A stretch of DNA of 12,148 bases from an uncultured Collinsella sp. Its GTDB lineage: Bacteria > Actinomycetota > Coriobacteriia > Coriobacteriales > Coriobacteriaceae. How positions within the stretch are numbered: the first letter of the stretch is position 1; every line of letters starts with the position of its first letter. The stretch lies in assembly GCA_958403385.1 (NCBI GenBank), contig CATXXC010000029.1:1-12148 (forward strand), read 5' to 3'. Shown in pieces: positions 1 through 7,127 of this stretch. The notes beneath the pieces were generated by a model. The model was given only the letters and a program-made list of their open reading frames with translations, was not told the origin of the DNA and did not search any database. Position numbers and translations under genes: made by a program.

Positions 1-789
1 CCAGACCTCAAGATAAAAGATCTCGACCGGACCTCGTACCAGCAGCTCATCAATGGTTACGCGGAACACCACGAGCGCCAGACAACCATGGACTTCCACC
101 ATCAGCTTAAGGGGGCGATCCTTGATGCAGTTGACGAGGGGCTCATTCCCCGCGACCCTACGCGCAAGGCCATCATCAAAGGGAAACAGCCGCGGGCGAA
201 AAAGATCAAGTATCTCAACCAGTTTGAGCTTCATGCCATGCTCGGCGACCTTGATTTATCAGGCGGGCCGAGTTGGGATTGGCTTATTTTGATAGTCGCT
301 AAAACGGGCCTGCGCTTCTCCGAAGCCCTTGGGCTTACTCCCGAAGACTTTGACTTCGCCCATCAAACGCTCTCGGTGAACAAGACCTGGGATTACAAGA
401 ACGGTGGCGGATTCGTCCCCACGAAAAACGCCTCATCGATGCGGAAGGTTCAACTCGACTGGCAACTCATCATGCAACTTTCTGGACTGCTCAAAGACCT
501 TCCGCCGACCGAGCCCATATTTGCGAAGGGGAAGGTCTATAACTCGACAGCCAACAGCGTTTTAGCGCGCCACTGCAAGAATGTTGGCGTGCCTACCATA
601 TCCGTCCACGGGCTGCGGCATACACATGCATCACTTTTGCTGTTCGCAGGCGTCTCCATCGCCAGCGTATCCCGAAGGCTTGGGCATGCAAGCATGACCA
701 CCACCCAGGAAACCTATCTGCACGTCATCCAAGAGCTCGAGAACAAGGACATTGACATCGTCATGAGAGCTCTTTCGACTCTTATTTAA
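1..789 (+). CDS. Tyrosine recombinase / site-specific integrase, 5'-partial
   Basis: The reading frame is open from base 1, so the true start lies outside the window; 262 residues are visible. The first ~85 residues look like a SAM-like core-binding domain and the rest is the catalytic domain. The full tyrosine-recombinase set is visible: Arg in TGLRFSE (~105), the beta-hairpin Lys in PTKN (~142), HGLRH with His ~203 and Arg ~206, His in LGHASM (~229), and the nucleophile Tyr in ETYLHV (~239). It should therefore be active. The family cuts and rejoins DNA at short paired sites. It ends tail-to-tail with an hsdS fragment (overlap 786-789) and faces an array of inverted hsdS repeats. By analogy with recombinases beside phase-variable type I loci (for example CreX of pneumococcal SpnIII), its likely job is to invert hsdS cassettes. 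A phage or ICE integrase is the alternative, since the N-terminal part is unseen. Confidence 0.9.
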   Translation, partial: PDLKIKDLDRTSYQQLINGYAEHHERQTTMDFHHQLKGAILDAVDEGLIPRDPTRKAIIKGKQPRAKKIKYLNQFELHAMLGDLDLSGGPSWDWLILIVAKTGLRFSEALGLTPEDFDFAHQTLSVNKTWDYKNGGGFVPTKNASSMRKVQLDWQLIMQLSGLLKDLPPTEPIFAKGKVYNSTANSVLARHCKNVGVPTISVHGLRHTHASLLLFAGVSIASVSRRLGHASMTTTQETYLHVIQELENKDIDIVMRALSTLI

Positions 790-1322
790 CCTGTATCAGC
801 AAACCGTGGCTCACGCTGATGAAGGGTGATGAGGGAATCGAGATTGAGAACAACCGATGATATGCGCTTTTGCTCGCTTTCCGACGGGTAAGAGATCTCA
901 ACTTCAGCGATGTCGTTACCATGGACGTGTACGACCGATTTTCCTTGTGCCCGCTTTGCCAAATCGTCATGGGCTTTGCTGTACGTTATGGCAAGCGCGG
1001 TGTAGTCCGGATCGAGCTTGCCTGTCGGGGTGACGACGTTCAAATCACCACCCAAAATGATTCCTGACCTGCGCACGGATGATGCGATGGCGATATCTTC
1101 TGCCGTCTCACCGGATGCAGGAACGATCACTTCGTTGCCCCTTGAAAGAATCGATCCATCCTGCTCAACGGTAAAAGTGTCTACTTCCTCGATACGCGAT
1201 TCGTATTGGGTATACAGGCGTCCATATAAGATTAGTGGGGTGCCGGCATCCCTAATGTCAGCTTTGCTGTATCCATGTCCCTTAGAAAACGTGCATAGCT
1301 CTCCCAACTTACGCTGTTCCCA
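786..1322 (-). CDS. Silent hsdS fragment: one target-recognition domain (TRD-C), no proper start
   Basis: This is an HsdS piece with a single TRD. It opens with WEQRKLGEL (W codon at 1320-1322) and ends with LDSLITLHQR, followed by a short tail EPRFADTG and TAA at 786-788. The only in-frame start-like codon nearby is TTG at 1307, inside the conserved repeat, with no Shine-Dalgarno sequence, so it is probably not translated as it stands. The C-terminal conserved helix seen in the intact hsdS (KLELLRNIKKSLLDRMF) is missing, and the tail runs into the end of the recombinase gene. It lies back-to-back with the plus-strand cassette across a 26-bp spacer. I read it as a storage cassette for a second-position TRD. 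The specificity it encodes cannot be told from sequence alone. Confidence 0.75.
   Translation of the reverse strand, partial: WEQRKLGELCTFSKGHGYSKADIRDAGTPLILYGRLYTQYESRIEEVDTFTVEQDGSILSRGNEVIVPASGETAEDIAIASSVRRSGIILGGDLNVVTPTGKLDPDYTALAITYSKAHDDLAKRAQGKSVVHVHGNDIAEVEISYPSESEQKRISSVVLNLDSLITLHQREPRFADTG
810..834 (-). repeat. TRD-end repeat (LITLHQR-coding), copy 1
   Basis: The 3' border of TRD-C. It matches the other TRD-end copies except for one change near its end (CAGCGTGAG in place of CAGCGTAAG). Confidence 0.8.
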
Positions 1323-1324
1323 AG
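1303..1324 (-). repeat. TRD-start repeat (WEQRKLG-coding), copy 1, left arm of inverted pair
   Basis: 22 bp, the exact reverse complement of 1351-1372. It codes WEQRKLG at the start of TRD-C on the minus strand. Core CTTGGGAACAGCGTAAG. Confidence 0.92.
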
Positions 1325-1350
1325 CGGTTATCCAGATTGGACGACTCCAT

Positions 1351-1372
1351 CTTGGGAACAGCGTAAGTTGGG
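1351..1372 (+). repeat. TRD-start repeat (WEQRKLG-coding), copy 2, right arm of inverted pair
   Basis: 22 bp, a perfect inverted copy of 1303-1324 with a 26-bp spacer. It codes the start of TRD-A on the plus strand. Confidence 0.92.
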
Positions 1373-2405
1373 GGGATTATTCTTCGAAAGCAATGAGCGC
1401 TCATCATCGATGGAGATCCTATCTGTCAGTGTGGCTAAAGGAATATATCCCGCATCGGAATCGGACAGGGATACAAATCCGGGCGCGAGCCTTGCAAATT
1501 ACAAAGTGGTTCACAAGGGCGACGTTGTCTACAACAGCATGCGAATGTGGCAGGGCGCTGTTGGGTCAAGTGATTACGATGGTATTGTTAGCCCAGCTTA
1601 CGTAGTTGCTAGACCTGCCATCGAGCTAGACTCAACATGCTTTGGCTATCTTCTGAAGCGGCCTGAGATGTTATATAAATATCTGTGCGATTCGCAGGGG
1701 AACTCGAAAGATACCCAAACTCTGAAATACAACAGATTCGCGGATATCGAAGTCACAATGCCAGCAAATCTCGAAGAGCAACGGGTGATTTCAGCTTGTC
1801 TGGGGCGCGTTGACACCCTCATCACCCTTCATCAGCGTAAGTGCCAATACCGTGGCTTATACGAGTATCTTTCTTGGGAACAGCGTAAGTTGGGGGAAGT
1901 CGCTTCAATTAAAACAGGACCTTTCGGAAGTCTGCTCCATGCAGAAGACTACGTAGTTGATGGAATTCCCATTGTTACGACGGAACATTTCAAATCTGGT
2001 TTTCTCCCTGACGAGATAGCTGGCCTACCTCAGGTGAGCGAAAGTGACCGCGCAAGACTTGAGCAGTATTCCGCAATCGAAGGCGATATTCTGTTTTCGC
2101 GTGTTGGTTCTGTTGACGTTAATGCACAAGTAACCGCAGCTCAAAGCGGCTGGCTGTTTTCTGGGCGCGTGCTAAGAGCCCGACCAACCGTCTCGGTGAT
2201 AAGTCCTAATTATCTTCATTACGAACTGAGCACGGATGATGTTAAACGTTCGATAATCAATCGTGCCGTTGGCGGCACGATGGCCTCCATCAATACAGAA
2301 ATACTTGAAGATACGGAAATCAGTTTTCCCCGAAGCAGAACGGAACAGTTAGAAATAGGTCGCTCTCTAGGAAACCTCGACAGCCTCATCGCCCTTCATC
2401 AGTGA
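1353..2405 (+). CDS. Silent hsdS cassette with two target-recognition domains (TRD-A, TRD-B)
   Basis: Type I restriction specificity-subunit sequence on the strand opposite to the expressed hsdS. TRD-A runs from WEQRKLGG (1353) to LITLHQRK (ends 1841). An 11-residue linker (CQYRGLYEYLS) follows, then WEQRKLGE opens TRD-B, which ends at LIALHQ and TGA (2403-2405). The frame is closed by a TAG at 1296-1298 and holds no ATG before the repeat. The first start-like codon is TTG at 1368 without a ribosome site, and I see no promoter. It therefore looks silent until moved behind the hsdM-linked start at 3728. Compared with the intact gene, the central linker is 23 residues shorter and the C-terminal helix is absent. 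Inversion between the WEQRK repeats at 1351 and 3660 would make it a complete two-TRD hsdS. Confidence 0.8.
   Translation, partial: WEQRKLGGLFFESNERSSSMEILSVSVAKGIYPASESDRDTNPGASLANYKVVHKGDVVYNSMRMWQGAVGSSDYDGIVSPAYVVARPAIELDSTCFGYLLKRPEMLYKYLCDSQGNSKDTQTLKYNRFADIEVTMPANLEEQRVISACLGRVDTLITLHQRKCQYRGLYEYLSWEQRKLGEVASIKTGPFGSLLHAEDYVVDGIPIVTTEHFKSGFLPDEIAGLPQVSESDRARLEQYSAIEGDILFSRVGSVDVNAQVTAAQSGWLFSGRVLRARPTVSVISPNYLHYELSTDDVKRSIINRAVGGTMASINTEILEDTEISFPRSRTEQLEIGRSLGNLDSLIALHQ
1818..1841 (+). repeat. TRD-end repeat (LITLHQRK-coding), copy 2
   Basis: 24 bp at the end of TRD-A, identical to the minus-strand copies at 2577-2600 and 3156-3179. It contains the core CAGCGTAAG. Confidence 0.9.
1873..1894 (+). 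repeat. TRD-start repeat (WEQRKLG-coding), copy 3
   Basis: Identical over 22 bp to 1351-1372; opens TRD-B. It lies only 31 bp after the TRD-A end repeat because the linker is shortened. Confidence 0.92.
2384..2402 (+). repeat. TRD-end repeat, truncated copy 3 (LIALHQ, then stop)
   Basis: Matches the other TRD-end copies with one substitution (ATCGCC for ATCACC). It breaks off at CAG, after which TGA ends the cassette. Confidence 0.8.
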
Positions 2406-2449
2406 CAGTCTAATGGCAAGGCGCACAACATTATTATCCTCAGTAGAAC

Positions 2450-2486
2450 GAAAAACCGCCAACTCAACATAGCGAAATCGGCGGTT
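2450..2486 (-). terminator. Rho-independent terminator of the hsd operon
   Basis: On the minus strand, arms AACCGCC (2486-2480) and GGCGGTT (2460-2454) enclose a 19-nt loop and run into a T-tract (TTTTT). It lies about 37 nt after the hsdS stop. The plus-strand reading lacks a T-tract, so it works mainly for the minus transcript. Confidence 0.7.
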
Positions 2487-2522
2487 CTGGGGCTCGAAAC
2501 AAGAGACAACTCACGAAAGTTA

Positions 2523-3728
2523 TTAAACGAACATCCTATCCAGCAGCGATTTCTTGATATTCCTTAACAGCTCAAGCTTACGCTGATGAAGGGTGATGAG
2601 GGAGTCAAGCTCGGCTAAGCTCTTCGCAATTGCCTTCTGCTCGGCGTGATCGGCAGGCACGGCGAAGAACGATTGTGAAATCAGATTCCAATCTGCGCGA
2701 GGCATCTTAGAGCCCGAAGATACATTTGCGAGCCTTTGGAAGTTGTTCGTTTGAATCAGCCGATACAAAAATGAACTGTCACACTTTGTTGCCCTAAGGA
2801 CCCAAAAATCCCCAACAGCTACACCATTGAACTGCGGGTATAGCCAATTCATCAAATAAGGACGAAGCTTCCCGTATAGAACATCTCCGGCGTAAAACTT
2901 AATTCCCGTTTTGCCGCCTTCTTTGTCGCGCAAATCTTTGTTCAGCGTGCCCTCGCCGGAAACGATGTCCTCGTATTCGACTTGAGGCAAATCGGAATCG
3001 CTTGACTGAATGGAGACCCTGTCGGTCAGATCGGAGAACTTACGCTGTTCCCAAGGGTCAGTGAAACCCTCGAAGCGGATTTCGGGTTCGGTCTCGCCGA
3101 GTTTCGGAAACATCTTGTCGAGCATCGATTTCTTCACCGTGCACAGCTTGTCGTACTTACGCTGATGAAGGGTGATGAGGTTGTCGAGAGACCGCAACGT
3201 CATCCCAATTTGCTGCTGTTCCGTTCTAGAAGGAAGCATCAATTGATAATCTGCGTATTCCTGAGCATTGACGCCAGGCTGGCCGGATCGCTGCGAGGTT
3301 ATGGCAACATACTTCTTGTAGGCATCGGTCAGGGTTGCCTGATAGACGAATTCGGGGTCAGCACTTTCTCCGATTCGTGCGCGAATCAGGAATCCAGCAA
3401 AGTAGACCGTTCCATCGTATTGCCTGTACAGATAGGTTTTTCCAACACTTGCGCCTGTACGAGCAAAGAGCAAATCACCTTCCTCCAGTAAATAATCTGC
3501 ACTCATTGCAAGGTCGGCCAACGGAGTTGTGAGATCGCTTTTCAAGAACTCATGTGTTGCGTCATCAATGTCGGTGATGCGAAGATATTTGTTTTGACCG
3601 TCATATTCAGTTGCGGCTGCGTTCAAGCCGTAATCAAATGAAGCCGCAATGCTGCCTAGCTTACGCTGTTCCCAAGGGTCAGTGAATCCCTCGAAGCGGA
3701 TTTCCGGGGTATTTTGTTTCTCTGCCAT
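2523..3728 (-). CDS. hsdS: Type I restriction-modification specificity subunit S (expressed copy)
   Basis: HsdS reads the DNA target for the HsdM methylase, each TRD recognising one half of a split site. The protein is 401 aa, normal for the family. Its order is: short leader, PEIRFEGFTDPWEQRK (~9-23), TRD1, LITLHQRK (184-191), a 34-aa helical linker, a second copy of PEIRFEGFTDPWEQRK (~215-230), TRD2, LITLHQRK (377-384), and the end helix KSLLDRMFV. I chose ATG at 3728 because it sits 1 nt after the hsdM stop (TAG at 3730-3732) and starts the family-like MAEKQNTPEI. An upstream in-frame start at 3785 would add 19 residues that merely overlap hsdM out of frame. This is the only hsdS in the window with a real start and operon linkage, so it is the current ON allele. 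The repeats at its TRD borders make it the acceptor for inversions. Confidence 0.92.
   Translation of the reverse strand: MAEKQNTPEIRFEGFTDPWEQRKLGSIAASFDYGLNAAATEYDGQNKYLRITDIDDATHEFLKSDLTTPLADLAMSADYLLEEGDLLFARTGASVGKTYLYRQYDGTVYFAGFLIRARIGESADPEFVYQATLTDAYKKYVAITSQRSGQPGVNAQEYADYQLMLPSRTEQQQIGMTLRSLDNLITLHQRKYDKLCTVKKSMLDKMFPKLGETEPEIRFEGFTDPWEQRKFSDLTDRVSIQSSDSDLPQVEYEDIVSGEGTLNKDLRDKEGGKTGIKFYAGDVLYGKLRPYLMNWLYPQFNGVAVGDFWVLRATKCDSSFLYRLIQTNNFQRLANVSSGSKMPRADWNLISQSFFAVPADHAEQKAIAKSLAELDSLITLHQRKLELLRNIKKSLLDRMFV
2577..2600 (-). repeat. TRD-end repeat (LITLHQRK-coding), copy 4
   Basis: End of TRD2 in the expressed hsdS. Identical over 24 bp to 1818-1841 in inverted orientation. Confidence 0.9.
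3039..3083 (-). repeat. TRD-start repeat copy 4, within a 45-bp direct repeat
   Basis: Opens TRD2. The 17-bp recombination core is at 3039-3055. The longer 45-bp block matches 3660-3704 with one mismatch and codes the PEIRFEGFTDPWEQRK segment. Confidence 0.9.
3156..3180 (-). repeat. TRD-end repeat (LITLHQRK-coding), copy 5
   Basis: End of TRD1 in the expressed hsdS, before the 34-aa central linker. Inverted relative to the copy at 1818-1841. Confidence 0.9.
3660..3704 (-). repeat. TRD-start repeat copy 5, within a 45-bp direct repeat
   Basis: Opens TRD1 just inside the expressed hsdS; core at 3660-3676. Direct partner of 3039-3083 at a distance of 621 bp, exactly 207 codons. Confidence 0.9.
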
Positions 3729-3729
3729 G

Positions 3730-6291
3730 CTACTCACCGCCCAACAGCTTGCGCAGCTCGGCGATGCCAGCCATGTCGTACTCATTGCCCGTAAGCTGGC
3801 CCAGCATGTCTGCTAGCTGGCTTTCTGCATCATCTATCTGGTTGCACACGTCCGAGTAGGTTGTCGCGTATTTGGCGTTGAGCACAGCCACCTTCGCGAT
3901 GAAGTCGCTCACAACGGTTTCGGGAAGAGCCAGAAGCTCGGTCTGCAACGGCTCTATCCACTTGGCAACCAATAGATCGTCGCACTGGGCATCGGTCAGG
4001 CCCTCGATGACTTCCTTGGTCGTCTCCTCAAGAGCCACTCTCGCTTCCCTGTTTGCCTTCTTGAGGCTTTTCTCCTCATCGAGCAGCGCCTGCGCACGAA
4101 CCAGACCTTGCTCAAAATCGTTTTCGGGGTGCTTTCCGATAGCCTTCACAGCCTTCTTGAGCTCAGTCGCCACAAACGAACCTTCGTCATTGACAGCAGC
4201 GGAAGACCCCTTGTCCTCCTCATCGAAACTCTCGAGAATCTCGTCTATTTCCTGCGATATCTCGCCTAGACGGGAATCACGGGAAGTAATCTCCTTGACG
4301 TCTTCGGCAAGCAGGTGCTCTTGCACAAGCGCAAACGGCAGGATGTGGCCAGCCCAGCCGTCCTGTACCTCGACGTCTTTGCCGTTCTTCTTCTTGACCA
4401 CCATGTTCGGGTCTACCTTGCGCACGGCGGTTTTCCCCTCGGTTTGGATGACCTCCAAATCGCCGGAGATTCCCACCCAGGCATCGTCGAGCGCCTGGTA
4501 GGCGTCGTAGCCGTCGACCAGGGCCGTGCCCGCCAGTGCGTCTTTCAATAGCGCCGCGATGACCTCTTCCTCGGCCACGGTATCAACTTCATCGGCGCCG
4601 TCTACCAAGCGGCTTCGCAGCGTGGCAGGTAAATCGCTTATCGCATTACGGTATCCGTCCAGAAAGGCACGGACATCGGCATTTTCCTTCGCCGTTTGCG
4701 CAACGTCGTCGGTCGCGGGCACAAGACACGATCCACCTGCGTCACGGTAGAGTTGCCCTTTGAGGCTCGGCCATACCTTCCAATAGCGCTCGAGCGCGTC
4801 CACCTCGGCCTTCGGCACGCCGCCGAACATGGTGGCATACACGTCCCAGCTTTCGGCGGCCGTGCTCGAGTCCACATAGCGCGGGATGTTGAGGTTATAG
4901 TCGTTGGCGCGGATCTCGTCGATGGGAACCAGGCGGCTGAACTTGTCGACGGTCGCGTTCGTTGTCACGGCGTCGACGATACGCTTGATGTCGCTTGCCC
5001 GCAGCTTGTTGTTCTTGCCTTCTTTCACGAAGTGCTTGGAAGCGTCCACCACCAAGACGTCGCTCGACTCGCGCTGCTTGCGCAGCACCATGATGATGGT
5101 GGGGATGCCCGTGCCGAAAAAGATGTTGGCAGGAAGACCTATGATGGCCTGGATATGGCGGTACTCCACCAAGTTTTTTCGGATGGTGCCTTCATCGCCG
5201 CCGCGGAACAGCACGCCGTGCGGCAAGACGATGCACATGATGCCGTCGGGGCGCAGGTGGTATAGGTCGTGCAGCAAAAAGGCGTAGTCTGCCTTGGACT
5301 TGGGCGCCACACCGAACTTGAAGCGCGGGTCGAGGTCCTTGTCTTCCGGATCCCAGTTCTGGGAGTAAGGCGGATTCGACACCACGGCATCGACGAAGAG
5401 CGGATCGTAGGTCTCATCCTTGTTCTCGACGGTGTCGAACCAGGGCCAGTCGTCTTCGAGTGTGTCGCCATTGCGTGCCACGATGTTGTCAGGAAGAATT
5501 CCACGCATGACCAGATTCATACGTGTGAGGTTGTAGGTGTTCTCCTTAAGCTCCTGTGCATAATACTTGATGGAGTCCGGGTCGCCGTTGCGGCGCGCCA
5601 CGGCCTTGCCGATGTTGATGAGCAGCGATCCCGATCCGCTCGTGGGGTCGTAGATGGTGATGTTCTCGCGTCCGGCCAGGTGCCACGAGATTATCTCACT
5701 CATGAGCATGGACACCTCGTGCGGCGTGTAGAACTCGCCGGCTTTCTTACCGGCGTTGGCGGCAAAGTTGCTGATGAGGTACTCGTAGATGAAGCCGAGC
5801 ACGTCGTAGTCCTGGCGACCGTCCATCGGGATGTCCTTGATGAGGTAGATGAGATCGCGAGCGGCCTTGGACTGGCTCCGTGCGTCGGTGCCGAGTTTGG
5901 AGAGACCGGTCTGCAGCGTGTCGAAGATGCCGTCGAAGACACGCTTGCGGGCGGGATCGATGTTGCGGCTAAAGGCAGAGAGGGCGTCGCGAACGTTCGA
6001 AATCTCGAAGTCGCCGCCTTTGGCGACCCAGGTGGAGAAGAGGTTCTCGTAGGCGATGAAGTAGCCGCACTCGCCCTTGACAAACTCGACCGTTTCTTCG
6101 TCGTCTTCCACGAGGCTCGGCAAATCCTCCTCGGCGAAATCACGTGCCTTCAGGCGGGTGACTTCGGTCTCGGAGAGGAACTTGTAGAAGATGAAGCCCA
6201 GGATGTAATCCTTGTATTCATTTGCCTCGATTTTCGAGCGCATCTTGTTGGCGGATTCCCATATCTTTGATGCCAATTGCTGCTTGTTCAT
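3730..6291 (-). CDS. hsdM: Type I restriction-modification methyltransferase subunit M
   Basis: N6-adenine DNA methyltransferase subunit, which works as a complex with HsdS. Visible parts in order: an HsdM N-terminal helical domain (starts MNKQQLASKIWESANKMRSK); GEFYTP at 185-190; the SAM-binding motif DPTSGSGSL at 215-223; the catalytic motif NPPY at 306-309; then a long C-terminal region from ~500 rich in charged helices, probably coiled coil. At 853 aa it is far longer than the ~500-aa classical HsdM, the excess being C-terminal. The ATG at 6291 directly follows the TAG of the upstream GIY-YIG gene, with GAGGAAAA just before, so translation is probably coupled. hsdS follows after 1 nt. All catalytic motifs are intact, so methylation should be active. 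Confidence 0.95.
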   Translation of the reverse strand: MNKQQLASKIWESANKMRSKIEANEYKDYILGFIFYKFLSETEVTRLKARDFAEEDLPSLVEDDEETVEFVKGECGYFIAYENLFSTWVAKGGDFEISNVRDALSAFSRNIDPARKRVFDGIFDTLQTGLSKLGTDARSQSKAARDLIYLIKDIPMDGRQDYDVLGFIYEYLISNFAANAGKKAGEFYTPHEVSMLMSEIISWHLAGRENITIYDPTSGSGSLLINIGKAVARRNGDPDSIKYYAQELKENTYNLTRMNLVMRGILPDNIVARNGDTLEDDWPWFDTVENKDETYDPLFVDAVVSNPPYSQNWDPEDKDLDPRFKFGVAPKSKADYAFLLHDLYHLRPDGIMCIVLPHGVLFRGGDEGTIRKNLVEYRHIQAIIGLPANIFFGTGIPTIIMVLRKQRESSDVLVVDASKHFVKEGKNNKLRASDIKRIVDAVTTNATVDKFSRLVPIDEIRANDYNLNIPRYVDSSTAAESWDVYATMFGGVPKAEVDALERYWKVWPSLKGQLYRDAGGSCLVPATDDVAQTAKENADVRAFLDGYRNAISDLPATLRSRLVDGADEVDTVAEEEVIAALLKDALAGTALVDGYDAYQALDDAWVGISGDLEVIQTEGKTAVRKVDPNMVVKKKNGKDVEVQDGWAGHILPFALVQEHLLAEDVKEITSRDSRLGEISQEIDEILESFDEEDKGSSAAVNDEGSFVATELKKAVKAIGKHPENDFEQGLVRAQALLDEEKSLKKANREARVALEETTKEVIEGLTDAQCDDLLVAKWIEPLQTELLALPETVVSDFIAKVAVLNAKYATTYSDVCNQIDDAESQLADMLGQLTGNEYDMAGIAELRKLLGGE

Positions 6292-7125
6292 CTAGTTTTC
6301 CTCGCTTCTATAGACTTGGTTGAGCGTTTCTCCGTCGTCGCTTACCCATTCGGTCCAGCCGTTCTGGCTGCCGCCGAGCACGAACACCGCCGCGGCGCTG
6401 GGCGTCGGGAACTCGAGATCTCTGGCGAGCTCTGCGATACCGCCCGAATCGCCGAAGATCTCCCTGCGCGCGGCCGCGACGGCCGCGTTTTTCAGCACGG
6501 GTCTCGAGAGGTTCACTTTCGAGCCAGCGAGCACGGTGAAGTGCCCGGTGGCCTTGTCGTAGCGTCCCGCCCCGCGTATGCCGTTCTTCTTCGTGTGGAA
6601 GACCGCCGGCGCACCAGCCGGACCCTGGTCGACCCTGTCGAGGTCGTACCCCAGAGCTGCCATCCTGAAGAGGATCCTATCGTGCAGGCGTTCGACGGCC
6701 TCTTCCTTGTACGGGTCGATGTAGGGCTTGGGCGTCGCCGAGTTGTCGGTCTCGTACGAGCCGTGGGTACGCACGTAGTCGATGGCCTTCGCCTCGAGAA
6801 CGTCCAGTGCATCCCTGCTGATGTTCTGGTCGTCATCGAGGAACATAACGGCCTTGTTCCAGAACTCCTTTTTCGCCTTGTGCGCGTCGAGCCGGGCGAT
6901 GCCCTGGGTCGTCTGCCCCGCGTAGACGCGGCTCACGTTGCCGTGGTCCTCGTCGAGCAGGTAGTAGACGCCGCGCTGCGGGATGTTCGGCAGCGACTTC
7001 GCCTCGGCGAGGTCTTCCCTCGGAACGACGACGGTCACAAGCGACTCGCCGTCGATGCGGCAGATGCGGATGCGGTCCGGCTGCGCGCCTATGAGCTGGA
7101 CGGTGAGAGTCTTGACCCGGATCAT
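6292..7125 (-). CDS. GIY-YIG nuclease-like protein with DUF4357 C-terminal domain
   Basis: 277 aa. A GIY-YIG fold is read from GVYYLL (~52, the GIY part), VYAGQT (~67, YAG in place of YIG), Arg78 in GIARLDAH, and a candidate metal-binding Glu101 in LEAKAID. The C-terminal ~75 residues (HFTVLAGSKVN ... SAAAVFVLGGSQNGWTEW) match what I know of DUF4357, which often follows GIY-YIG domains. The family includes DNA-cutting enzymes, but the substrate here is unknown. I chose ATG at 7125 because GAAGGGGG lies 7-8 nt upstream; a GTG at 7131 (adding two residues) overlaps the upstream stop as GTGA. It sits between a ribbon-helix-helix gene and hsdM in one operon, so a role in the restriction-modification or defence function is inferred, perhaps as an accessory nuclease. 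This is not proof that it replaces HsdR. Confidence 0.8.
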   Translation of the reverse strand: MIRVKTLTVQLIGAQPDRIRICRIDGESLVTVVVPREDLAEAKSLPNIPQRGVYYLLDEDHGNVSRVYAGQTTQGIARLDAHKAKKEFWNKAVMFLDDDQNISRDALDVLEAKAIDYVRTHGSYETDNSATPKPYIDPYKEEAVERLHDRILFRMAALGYDLDRVDQGPAGAPAVFHTKKNGIRGAGRYDKATGHFTVLAGSKVNLSRPVLKNAAVAAARREIFGDSGGIAELARDLEFPTPSAAAVFVLGGSQNGWTEWVSDDGETLNQVYRSEEN

Positions 7126-7127
7126 GC

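Noticed and set aside
3729..3785. Longer hsdS start at 3785
   Set aside because: The extra 19 residues come from reading the end of hsdM out of frame. ATG at 3728, 1 nt after the hsdM stop, gives a normal HsdS start.
5269..6270. 333-codon open frame on the plus strand opposite hsdM
   Set aside because: Antisense shadow of the HsdM methylase domain; the motifs DPTSGSGSL and NPPY lie on the minus strand.
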